Shown here: piece after piece, positions 53,400 to 64,000 of the stretch
How the letters are laid out: each line of letters begins with the position of its first letter
Position numbering within the stretch: position 1 is the first letter of the stretch
From: Aporrectodea caliginosa
Lineage: Eukaryota > Annelida > Clitellata > Crassiclitellata > Lumbricidae
DNA length: 64,000 nucleotides
Direction: 5' to 3'
Assembly: GCA_020284085.1 (NCBI GenBank)
Contig: JACEVL010000160.1
Location: forward strand, 182,501 to 246,500
The notes under the pieces: model-generated
What the model saw: the letters and a program-made list of their open reading frames with translations, nothing else
Databases searched by the model: none
Told to the model about the DNA's origin: nothing
Program-made: the position numbers and the translations under genes

Positions 53400-53770
53400 A
53401 TACAATACAACTGCATCTGATGTAATATCCTTCTTCCAAAGTTCAGAATTGCATATACACGACGATACGGCTGTGCGTGTTGAGCTTGCTCTCAAGGTCC
53501 CTACACTGTCATCGCCTGGTCTGAGGCTGGACCCTGTACTCTCAACGTTACAGGCCGAGCCTTTAAACTGATCATGGGCGTATTTAGGGGTGGTTTTACG
53601 GGTTCAAACCCCACCGAAATAAGTTTCCGAAAAAAATTTTTATGCTTTTACATGCAAAATACAAAAAAACCTGGACGTTTGCGACGATTTTCAATGGAAA
53701 ACCCCAAAATCTTAAAACACCCTCCGAAATTTTTTTCTGGCTACGCCCATGAAACTGATCAGCTACTGAT
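53400..53770 (-). mobile_element. Degenerate SINE B split by a hAT-like MITE
   Basis: 53400-53572 carries the SINE B tail and body, including CTCAACGTTACAGGCCGAGC. It is cut at AAACTGAT by the 179-bp element 53573-53751 and resumes after it. Confidence 0.65.
53573..53751. mobile_element. hAT-like MITE, 179 bp
   Basis: Terminal inverted repeat CATGGGCGTA / TACGCCCATG with the identical octamer AAACTGAT on both sides (53565-53572 and 53752-53759). The next base C also repeats. The 8-bp duplication fits the hAT group. No coding frame. Confidence 0.8.
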
Positions 53771-53959
53771 TTAAACTCATAAGTTATATAGGTTAAGCTA
53801 TGCGGCTGATCATATCTTTCTCCGTTACTGATTGATGGAAATGGGCGTGATTCTGGTAAATGTATAGACCATGTATGCTTGCATGCGTGCACGTACGTAC
53901 ATGTAGCTATGTATGTGTGCATGCACCGTACATGTATGTATCATATCGTATCTAATAAT

Positions 53960-54245
53960 TGACAAAGCGCCTCTCGAGGCGCTCTCAGCACGGAAGCGCC
54001 GGGGGAAAAGAAAAGCCTTTAAAAAGCGAGAGACCGATGAGGAAAACCAGTCATTAGTTTAGCTCATAGTGAGGAGGGAAGGTCATTCCAAATGGAGGGA
54101 CCCACCACAGAAAACGCCCGTTGTTGTGCCAGTGCAGTCCTAGTCCTAGGAACAAAGAGATCAAGCCGATCTGAAGAGCGCAAAGAGCGAGATGAGGATG
54201 CAGATAACGGTTATTGCATATAGACTGAGAGGTATTTCGGGGCAT
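53960..54245 (-). pseudogene. LINE polyprotein C-terminus
   Basis: A minus-strand frame reads VPRTRTALAQQRAFSVVGPS then IWNDLPSSL, a textbook LINE C-terminal motif, followed by KRLFFSPGASVLRAPREAL with a GAGAGCGCCTCGAGAGGCGC 3' end. Related to the 3127-3390 copy. An ATGT microsatellite at 54309-54350 lies beyond its 5' side. Confidence 0.65.
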
Positions 54246-55077
54246 CGCCTAGCTGGTTTGTATGTATGCATGTACTTATGCATATGCATGTAGTCTTGTA
54301 CGTATGTTCGTATGTATGTATGTATGTATGTATGTATGTATGTACGTATGCATGAATGTATGTATGTATCTATATGTGTATTTAATTATGAACATCAAAG
54401 CGTGCATATTGCGTTTCGAGAACCTTACAAAGGCACTGAATGAGTTTCTGTTGATAGATGAGCGAAGTTGCCCCGTCGTTTGAAAGTTAAACCATCAAAA
54501 GCCTGCTTCTTTTGCGTATGGTCTCTAAAGTGCTTAAGTGATTATGAAAGCTTAACTAATATGAAAGGGTGCCGCTTGGTGCAAACTATGGTAAGCCTAG
54601 CGCCTAAGTTATAGAGGAAGGGTGTCGAACCTCGTTGACTAACAGAAGTTTACTCTTCTGAAAATCCCAGTAGCATGTCAAAATTCTGTGGCAGTTGCAT
54701 ACATACTGCCTACTTCAAACTCCATGAAGGACATCTTCACAACACCTCTAAGGTTGCGCAAATGACATAATATGGTGTTGAACTGTTGATGGTAGTCATG
54801 CTTAGGACACTAATGCAGTTCTTGATTAAGGTGTTTGAGACATTCCAGTGATGTTTTCGCATATAGAAGGACTGTTGGATGCACAAGTATTGACTGACTC
54901 GTTCGGAAAAAGACATTTTGTACTAACAAGTAACAACATTAAAGGTGAGCTCTCTTTTTCTATTTTGTTTGATTCTGGAATGATCTGATGCGATCTGATT
55001 CGTTTCAATTCAGGCTCAGCATTGATCTCCAGTGTCAGCGGAAGTGAGAATGGCAAACTATATACGCCAAGTCCCAT

Positions 55078-55480
55078 TGTAATCGTAATCTCCAAACTTC
55101 TAAAGCGCCACTCGAAAGCCAAGGACACAAGCTTATTCACGAGCTTATTCACGAGCGCTGCGTCTAGTCAGAGGGGTTGTCAAAAGGAGTAGTACGAGGG
55201 AGGTCCAAGTCCGGTTTCCAGAGGATCAGAGGGGCACAGCAGATATAAAGGTGGGTGGCGTTTAGGTCGAAGATTGGAAGGTACAGGATCAGGTGAGTCA
55301 TGGTAAGAGTTCTTGAAAAGAAAAGACTTTAATTTCGAGTGGAAAGTCTTTTGTGTGATGGATAGATGAGACTTAGGCAGATGATGGTGCGGAATTCAGA
55401 AGGTAGATCGTTCCAGAGACGTCCATGGTGCAGTGTTGGATATTGCACGGTTGGATAACTTGAGATGAGTCCCATGTGTC
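55078..55480 (-). pseudogene. LINE polyprotein C-terminus and 3' end
   Basis: The minus frame includes HHGRLWNDLPSEFRTII then a Lys/Arg-rich stretch, and the 3' end AATAAGCTTGTGTCCTTGGC to GAGTGGCGCTTTAGAAG. The tail matches 4317-4400. The frame is interrupted. Confidence 0.55.
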
Positions 55481-58360
55481 CTTCATGTTGCCTGCATAAG
55501 CGACGACTTCTTCCAGTCGATCGCCTGTTTTCTAATAGATATAGCAGAGATAGTGTTCGTCATCTTCTTGCGCAAGTCATAAGTTCTGCTCCGATCGAAC
55601 CCGCGTAAAGCAACGACCACCTGCTAGAACCCAGTCACCGAAACGATGCTCCATAAACTCAGAGTCCGCGATTTATTCGGCGGATGCGGGGACGTCCTGC
55701 TATGCAAGGAGTAGGCCGACATTAACGGAGGATGAACCGCCTTTGTTGCTTAAACGATCCGTGTTTACAAATCCGGAATCCGCTTCGGAGGAGGATCTGA
55801 TGGTCTAACGAACACGGATCTGATAAACAGAGAATCAATCGATGTTCGTCGTCTACGGTCGTTTGCTTTACAGCACCCCCTCCTCCCTCCCTCCCTCCCT
55901 CCCTCCCTCCCTCAAGTGGATCCGTGAGCTGCAGGATAAAACGACCCTTATCCGCTGCAACACATCAGCCTCAACGCTCAGAACAACGCCCAGTTTCCTC
56001 TGCAATTACAATGCAATTTATTCGTCATGAAAGTCGAGATATGAGAAAAACGAGGGAGACGTGCGATCAGTCTGGCAGCAGTATGTATGTATGTATGCTA
56101 TGCATGTATATGTGCGTATGTATATATAGCTTATGTATGCATTTAGACCTATGTATTTAGTTATGGATGTATCTGAACATTTACACATTAGCTTTGAAAC
56201 CACTCAAAGAGCTGAATATACCTCATGGTTTAGACAAGAAGTCATTGAGTCTCGTATTCGTATTTTCAGTCATAGAAAAACCTGCAATAGGAAGCTGCAG
56301 CAACCACTGCGTCTGGATTTGATTCGTGTCTGATCGTATCAGCCAATTGTTGTTTTGCATCGTAACCGGAGAAGAGCTACCTACGTCCAATTACTGGACA
56401 TGTCAAAATTGTACTTCATCACAAGAATTACCATTACTATTACCTTGCGCTCATTATTAAACACAAATCTAACCTTTACCATTACAGGGTATTGGTATAC
56501 TCTTCCTGCCATTAATGTTATACTCTTCCCAGTCTTCCCTATACTGACAGTCTTGTTTGGTAACAGGAAGACGACGAATGCGCTTACGAGGCTGAGAAAA
56601 ATGACTCAGGATAAACCGTATCTTCTGGAATCATCTGTCGCCTACCCTGGGCAGACCCTGTGGCCTGCAGAGACCCTTCTCCTCATAACGAATACTCAAC
56701 AAACAAACAAACAAACTCTTCCAAATCTGGCCAGATGCAGAACTGAGCTGCGCAAAAGTACTTCACAACTTAACGCCACTTTGATCAGTGACTGACGACG
56801 AACGTCTTCATCTGTGTTCTTACTGACGAGTCTTTGTTCTTTGTGGCTGCAAAACCTTTTTGGCTGACCGCAGGAAGCGCTTTTGTGAGGTACTGAAAGG
56901 TCTATATTAAGTTCTAGATAACTAACACACTGCCGAACTATACAAGACTTGTTCACAAACTATCGGAAATGGCAGTGGAGTTTCATGATCATCATAAGAC
57001 AGATGTGAATATAAACCAAATAGAGAAATGTAAACAATTAAACTACACGGACAACACAGTCCAGGGCAAAACCGTTTACTTGTAACTAGCTAAACATTAC
57101 TTTCCGTTAAGCGATTGTTTTAATAATGATTTTCAGCTTCCAAATGAGTGTAAAATTCCGCTTTAGAGAGGTTCAATTAGGCGCTATATAAAAGCTCACA
57201 AACATATATACATATATACAGAAACGTATTTCACCGTTATGGCTAGGACTCGTTTATTGTCTTATTCATAATTATGTGCATAGTGTACATTGCCAAATAG
57301 CATGAGAAGTTTTGGAACTCAGCTGGAATTGGAAAGAATTGGAAAGAATCCATTTTCATGCCAAGAATTCTGAGTTACGGGGAAACAGGCACATGATTGG
57401 CTGGAATATCTGACGCCAAAACAATAGGGTATGGTCTGAACCAGTGAGGGGATAATTCCTCTATTTTCTTCTACAAATCGTGCCACGGAGTTGAGTTCCA
57501 GGCGAAGGTAGGTTTTAGATGAAGAGCTTCCTCGAGCCTGGATATTCGGAACGACGATCTGAGAATACTACGGGCTGCATTTCAAGTCTCCAAAAGGTTG
57601 GGAGGGGCTGTTGTTCAGTTCTACAACTCGGAGAATCTGACGGTTCTATTTTCCATTCCATTAATATTCACACTTTTACACCAGAAACTCCAATGAAAAA
57701 CATTTTCGACCGACATTTACTGATTTCTACCGTCGGCATAAATAAGCTTAGACTACTTTAACAGTTGGAACGTATTACGTCGCACTTTCTTGTATACATA
57801 TGTATAAGATAATGGTGTTTCGGATCCTTAGAGAGACTTTAAAGCCGCTACATAAATGTTTATATACATGCAACGTAAGATTGATGCGCTTCGTAGGCTG
57901 AATGCATGTACAGCTGGTAGATATCGTTGCCAGAGTTTAGCATAAAAGGCACAAACGTTACGATGATAGTATCATCATCATAATACTATATCATTCTGCA
58001 TCCTCCTCTTGCTACTCCTTTTTCTACAGACACTGGCTGCAGCCAGTCCTACACAGAAGACACGTGTCCCATCAGTCGACAGGAATAATGCTGATGACCA
58101 TAAGACAATGGTACATTTTTGTTGTTTTAGCTCAATTTCTTGTTCTAATGTCAACGCTGGAAGACGCAACCGTCCCAGAGGTCAACAGTTCATATCAGAT
58201 GGATGCGGATCATCCGCTTCTGTTGACTTTTTCTAAAACAATATTAATACGGTGTAAAAGTCTTAGAGTTTCTTCTGACAGTCATTATTTTCAAGACAAT
58301 CGGTATCTGTCTTGTGCCTGCTTCTTTCCTATGCGGCTAATTTCTTCGGGTTAAAATACA
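55481..58360. other. Intergenic sequence, no gene seen
   Basis: Includes a CTCC run (55878-55913) and a GGCGCTATATAAAA LINE-type end near 57182. The 146-codon open frame at 56355-56795 has no recognisable domain and I do not call it a gene. Confidence 0.5.
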
Positions 58361-58587
58361 GTACAATACAATACAACTGTGTTTTGAAATTGCCCTCCTT
58401 CCAAAGCCCAGAAGTGTACACAATTACACATGACCATAAATTATGACAGAACATCGATGGCGCTGAGCAAGTGTGAGTTAATGACTTCCTCAATTATGCT
58501 TACACAGTAACTGTCTCGGACGAGGCTCGAACCCGTACTCTCCGCGTTACAGACCGAGCGCTTTAACCAATCGGCCACCGTGCCCCA
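58361..58587 (-). mobile_element. SINE B copy, full length
   Basis: Minus-strand head TGGGGCACGGTGGCCGATTG, A box GGTTAAAGCGCTCGG, B box GGTTCGAGCCTCG, and 3' end AAACACAGTTGTATTGTA. This is the cleanest copy for comparing the split copies at 41.2 and 53.4 kb. Confidence 0.85.
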
Positions 58588-58885
58588 CTAAAACTGGCGA
58601 GTATTGTAATAGTTCATTTAATATTTATCTAAAGGCTGCAACTAATGGTAAGCTCTTAAGGACTGTCATAGCAACAAATGAGTAGCACACGCAGTGGATG
58701 TTACTGAATGCGGGCTCTTTACATGAGCTGATTGCAACAAGGGTGCTCATGAGAACAATGTTTACGAACTCTATTCAGACGTAATTGTTTGATGATCTGA
58801 TAAACAGGGAAACAATCGACCCATGGCCGTCTTTCGTTCGATCGTAGCATTCTCCAACTGACCAAACAGATTAGGCGAAAGGAGA

Positions 58886-59505
<620 letters not shown>

Positions 59506-60955
59506 GCCCCGGGCTATTTCTAAGCAATTGCGTTACAGAGCTGAAATTGCAATCTGTCCTTCGCCGGAATGATTGAATGAACTGTTTGATTAACTGATCT
59601 TTCCGATCGACTGATCCTCTGTGATTTATTGAATTGGAATATTCATTAGCTAGTTCAATCGATTGTTCACGATCTCAATGAGCGAGACTCTTTGGGTCAA
59701 TGAATTGAATGCATCATTCAAATGACAGCGAATAGCCAGGCAGCTGAACGTGAATTAAATCCAATTGACACATTTCAGCATCTCATATGACAAAATGACG
59801 TTGCTGATAAATAAATAATTAATCAATTAATTAAGCAACAATGTCGATCCCTTACTAGGAGTAATCGTTTGTCGTGCTCGTCTTCTTCGCCCTTTAACTC
59901 TTCCAGGTCTTTGCAAGGTTCAAGCACTGACACTGGAGGGTCGGACCTGGGAAAAGCAAATATGCAAGAAAGGTATTAGGCAATGCTTAAGGCAATTCTG
60001 TTGCCATACGTCTCCATTTGATGCCAAATACAAAACCTGCCTACATTTGATCGACATTTAGATTCAGCAACTTGAGCGAATTGAAATCGAGCTACACTCA
60101 TTTTCTATAATATATAATATGAATTAACTGAACATTTATGTAGAACCTCTTAAAGGTGCTCCTCTTACCTAAATAAGGCAAGATAGAATACGATTTTTTA
60201 CAAAAAAATGCGCTAAATAAATGTTCGGTTAATTCGTATCAAATAAAGTCAGAGTTCATTGAAAGCAAAAAGCTCAACTGAAATCAAATAATTGTGGAAA
60301 AGCTTTTGCACATATATACGTCGACCAAAGCAGCACAGTCGTACTTACGTACTTATGTATGTATTACTATTAGTGTATATATGTATACATGTATGCTTGT
60401 ATGCATGTATTGTATGTGTGTATGCCTGTATGCAGTATGTATTCATGTATGTATGCATGTACGTATGCATGTATGTATGTACATATGTATGTGTCTATTC
60501 ATATTATATGTAAGTAAGTAAGTAAGTATGTATGTATGTATATATGCATGTACCAATCAATCAATAAATCAATCAATCAACTAATCAATCTTCATTTTTT
60601 ATTCATTCCAGATACTTTGACATGTCGAATTTTACATAGAGGTTAACATACAGGCTCTTCACATAAAAATTTTTTTACAGATTGTGTATGACCAACTGGG
60701 ATTCAACTGAAAGGCCCAGAAAGGACCAGCATCCTGCTTAAATGGGTTCGCTTATTAACACAGGTCAAATTTGGATGGCAGTCAATGTTTAAAATATGAA
60801 ACTATTCTATACATAATGTAAAATAAGTAAACTGAAACAAGCTATGTACATAAAATGAAACTAAAAGCAAACTATAAAAATAGGAGCTGTAAATACCCAA
60901 TGAGAACTCATTACACTTAGGAAAATAAGTGTTAGACAAACCATACATGAATGGA
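59506..60955. other. Intergenic sequence, no gene seen
   Basis: AT-rich; a short TATG/TGTA array (60350-60545), then CAATCAATCAATAAATCAAT at 60546-60590, which looks like the 3' end of a minus-strand LINE. Confidence 0.5.
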
Positions 60956-61052
60956 AACTATGTATGTATGTACGTATGTATGTATGTATGTATGTATGTA
61001 TGTATGTATGTATGTATGTATGTATGTATGTGCATGTATGTATGTATGTATG

Positions 61053-61083
<31 letters not shown>

Positions 61084-61200
61084 GTATGTATGTATGTATG
61101 TATGTATGTGTGTATGTATGTATGTATGTATGTATGTGTGTATGTATGTATGTATGTATGTATGTATGTATGTATGTATGCATGCATGCATGCATGCATG
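60956..61200. repeat. ATGT tetranucleotide array
   Basis: About 245 bp of TATG units with a few point changes and a CATG block at its right end. Confidence 0.97.
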
Positions 61201-61244
61201 TATGTATGCATGTATGCATTACAGATTGTATGCATGTATGCATT

Positions 61245-61515
61245 ACAGATTGGCCTATTTATGTACCACTATGAACATGGTTTATTTCCAGCATGTTTTA
61301 AGGGATTTTTCATCTAGGATCCGATGTTCATACTCACTACATCAGAAACTTTAACTCTTATCGCCCCATATAAGCACACACCAATACTCGCTTATTTTCC
61401 ATAAAATCTGTTGGCTCCTCAACCTGGAACATGCTTCCTCTCACATACGTTGTGCCCCCCACCTACGGCACTTTAAAAAAATGCTGCATGCCTACCTGAT
61501 TAATGGAAATTAGCT
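61245..61515 (+). pseudogene. LINE polyprotein C-terminus, frameshifted
   Basis: One frame gives GLFMYHYEHGLFPACFKGFF; after stops and shifts others give SYSLHQKL, then LAPQPGTCFL, SHIRCAPHLRHFKKMLHAYL. FMY..H.GL.P..F..FF, a WN.LP-type block and FK..L.AYLI are the usual end of a CR1/Jockey-like protein. It abuts the ATGT array, which splits it from any 5' part. Confidence 0.6.
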
Positions 61516-62440
61516 ATAACCTACCCTGCCGGATATTCTTTTTCACTGTTAGTTAAGTTTTTCGTTTTTTTAAAATATATTTTCATAGTGTTTTGAATCG
61601 AGTACTTTTGGACCAATAAATTGAAGCTTATGGTTGTGGTTATATGAGTATGAATGTATTATCACACATTTAATTTTCAACTAAATGATATTAAAACATA
61701 ATTCAATTTAAATGTTTTATTATAAATTCACAATTATGTCAAGTTACAATTAAGGGAATCTAACTAGCATCACATGAGCAACTCGCTTAAACTATGTTAG
61801 TAATGATAATGATGATTAGAATATTAAACATAATAATATCAGGCAGTAAAATAATAATAATAATTAAACTCCATCACTTATCTTAACATTTCTTTTCCTA
61901 TCCTCTGTCCGATGTTCTGTTTCATTCGTTCCTTCCCATCTCCCTCTATAGTCTTCTCCAGCGTCCCGGTCTGATCTTCAACGCCGACTCCGCATCCCCA
62001 ACTGTCTAGACTGATGTTCCACGTCCGAGTGATCCCGTTTCTACCGGACTGTTCTTTTAAATTCATTCTCTCTCAGGCCCCTACCTGCATTGGCTCATCT
62101 CTTCCTTCAAATTCCTCTATCCTCCAAAACTGGCTGGACAGCGGCTATCTACTTTGGTCAGTTAGAGCGAATCTATTTTTACTTTCCTTTCTCGTCTGTA
62201 CTGTTACCATGCATTCCCCTTAGCAATTCCGATCCTAGATAGCATAGCCCTCTGGCCTCTTCCTGCCTTAAGCCTCGATGACTGGACTGCAGTGGCTGAA
62301 GTGCACATCACCTCAGTATCTAAAAATAATCCACCTTACACTACCTTCAGTGAACTAATGCATTTGGCCAGCTGTTCTATTCCTTCTTCTGAATCTCCTG
62401 CTTTCCTACTGTCTTATTTCTATAGCTCCTATTTCCCCTC
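61516..62440. other. Intergenic sequence, no gene seen
   Basis: AT-rich, then moderately GC (61900-62300). Open frames here are short and match nothing I recognise. Confidence 0.5.
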
Positions 62441-62779
62441 TGTTATATATGTATGCATGCATGTATGGATATATGTATGTACGTATGCATGTTAGTATAT
62501 ATGTATGTGTGTATGCATGCATGTATGTATATATGTATACTTGCATGCATGTATGTGTGTATGTATGTATGAATGTGTACAACTGTACATGCGTGTACCT
62601 GAATAGTGTGATACGTATGTACTATGTGCTAAAATAGAGCTATAAAGGTGTCATCAACATCCGGATCTGCTATTACATTTACTGTGTAATATGTACTATA
62701 CTATTTGCATTGCTGTACGAAACTTGATGTTGCACTGTTTATCAAGGATTTAGCTAATTCAGATTTCTGAAATGTTGTT

Positions 62780-62891
62780 CTAGGTGTCCCTAGTTAGCGG
62801 GATCTTGATCCCTTTTGGGAGTCCTCTTGCGGCCAATCCTGAGATTTTATGTTGAAATGTTATGTGTTTTGATTTGGCTTCAATAAAAGAG

Positions 62892-62926
<35 letters not shown>
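62780..62926 (+). mobile_element. LINE 3' UTR ending in (GATT)n
   Basis: TAGCGGGATCTTGATCCCTT then AATAAAAGAGTTTTGATTGA followed by six GATT units. A reverse-transcribed 3' end with a microsatellite tail, next to ATGT arrays at 62440-62580 and 62927-63040. Confidence 0.5.
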
Positions 62927-63040
62927 GTATGCATATATGTATGTATGCATGTATGAATGCATGTATGTATGTATGGATGTATGTATATATGTATTTATGC
63001 ATGCATGTATTTATGTATATATGTATTTATGTACGTATGC

Positions 63041-63631
63041 TAGGGCTGCCAATTTTTGCTTTTGTCAATCATGTACTCCCGCATAGCCATTACCAATTGA
63101 CCCTATCCACATCACTGTATGTAACTAATGTTGCGTCAGCCTAATAATTATAGGATCTACTAAAAATAGGCCTAGTGGTTAAAAAGTAAAGTTAAATCAT
63201 CAAAAGACAATTGACCTATGTATAAAATTAGAATCAACTTCACGAGGAAAGCGTGTTTACTATGCTTGTGAATACGCCCTTGTAACGGGATGTGCTGTGT
63301 TACGAGGCCCTAGAAATTGTCGCTATTAGGCCTACTACTATTATTATGCCCTATCCATGTATTATGAAGGAGCCACTGAAAGCAACAGCGTTATTTATTT
63401 ATACGCTGGAATAAGAAGCTGGACTCTCTGGGTTCGCCGGTTGCTTGTGTCAGATATTATTATTACCTTAGCTGAGTGTCGAGGAGGGCGGAGTATTTCT
63501 GGTTCTTTCTGTCCAAGCCAGCTGCTGCTCCGGCTCGGGTGGCTGATGCGGCTAGGTAGGATGGTGCCAGCGTGTACCGTGGCATCCCACGCCAGGCCTC
63601 TGCCGGCTCTCCATGGAATAGTTGCCATCCG

Positions 63632-63712
<81 letters not shown>

Positions 63713-63977
63713 GGCCTAAATTCCAGCAACCTACCAAGCTTAAGAACCTAGAACTAACCGTACTCTACCGTGTCATTATCTGTTTCAGTTTGCGGTTTTG
63801 TAAACCTGAATTTCTATTAAACGGATATTTGATGATTTGATGATGAAGGGCCCAGCACGAACTAAGTTCATATATACATGCATATTTGCACCACGTTCCG
63901 GGACAATTTGGGATCAAACGGGGACACGGAACGCACACGGCAGATTCCAGGCGAATCCGGAACGGTTGGCAGCCCTA
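63041..63977. mobile_element. hAT-like element of 937 bp with TAGGGCTGCCAA ends
   Basis: The left end TAGGGCTGCCAA and the right end TTGGCAGCCCTA are perfect 12-bp inverted repeats. The flanking octamers ACGTATGC and ATGCATGC agree in 6 of 8 positions, but both lie in an ATGT array, so the duplication is uncertain. It contains an ATT repeat (63633-63712) and no transposase frame. Confidence 0.6.
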
Positions 63978-64000
63978 ATGCATGCATGTATGATTGTATG

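Noticed and set aside
56355..56795. 146-codon plus-strand open frame
   Set aside because: No recognisable domain, no supporting splice or start context, composition like the surrounding intergenic DNA.

Overview
This is animal genomic DNA: large AT-rich introns, GT/AG splice sites, dense microsatellites and many fragments of retrotransposons and DNA transposons. The one host gene I can support is a TRPC-type (canonical transient receptor potential) cation channel on the minus strand. I assembled ten coding exons by eye across 38.8 kb (38825 down to 48). They include three small exons that are easily missed (5778-5837, 4673-4788 and the coiled-coil exon 48-486). With either alternative pore exon the joins stay in frame, giving about 1004 or 1002 residues. 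The tRNA-derived SINEs, the LINE tails ending in a GCGCTATATAAA-type motif and the abundance of TAGGCCTA suggest a marine invertebrate deuterostome, possibly an echinoderm. That identification is an inference.

Gene layout (minus strand, 5' to 3'): exon 1 38622-38825 (start, first ankyrin repeat); a 15.4 kb intron 1 full of transposons; exon 2 22385-23179 (ankyrin repeats, TRP_2 region, acidic tract); exon 3 21473-21827 (pre-S1, S1, start of S2); exon 4 18536-19082 (S2 to S5 and an enlarged Ser/Thr-rich turret); exon 5a 13127-13322 and exon 5b 11854-12043 (two alternative pore-helix/filter/S6 exons); exon 6 8087-8389 (TRP box and basic linker); exon 7 5778-5837; exon 8 4673-4788 (calmodulin/IP3-receptor-binding-like helix and coiled-coil start); exon 9 48-486 (coiled coil, tail, stop). 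A CpG- and CAG-rich block at 52.3-53.1 kb with a strong donor may be an upstream 5' non-coding exon or promoter.

The most interesting signal is the tandem pair 5a/5b. Both encode the pore helix, the FGL filter and S6. They share flanking phases and are about 43% identical. The phases allow exactly one of them: including both gives a stop after 23 codons of 5b, and skipping both shifts the frame. This predicts one channel gene with two interchangeable pores.

The rest is repeats. There are at least three tRNA-derived SINE families, LINE 3'-end fragments, a 4.9 kb hAT-like element with an 8-bp target duplication that carries younger insertions, several MITEs with recognisable ends, a foldback-type element inside a SINE, minisatellites and long microsatellites. 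The palindromic octamer TAGGCCTA occurs at least 28 times, against about one expected.
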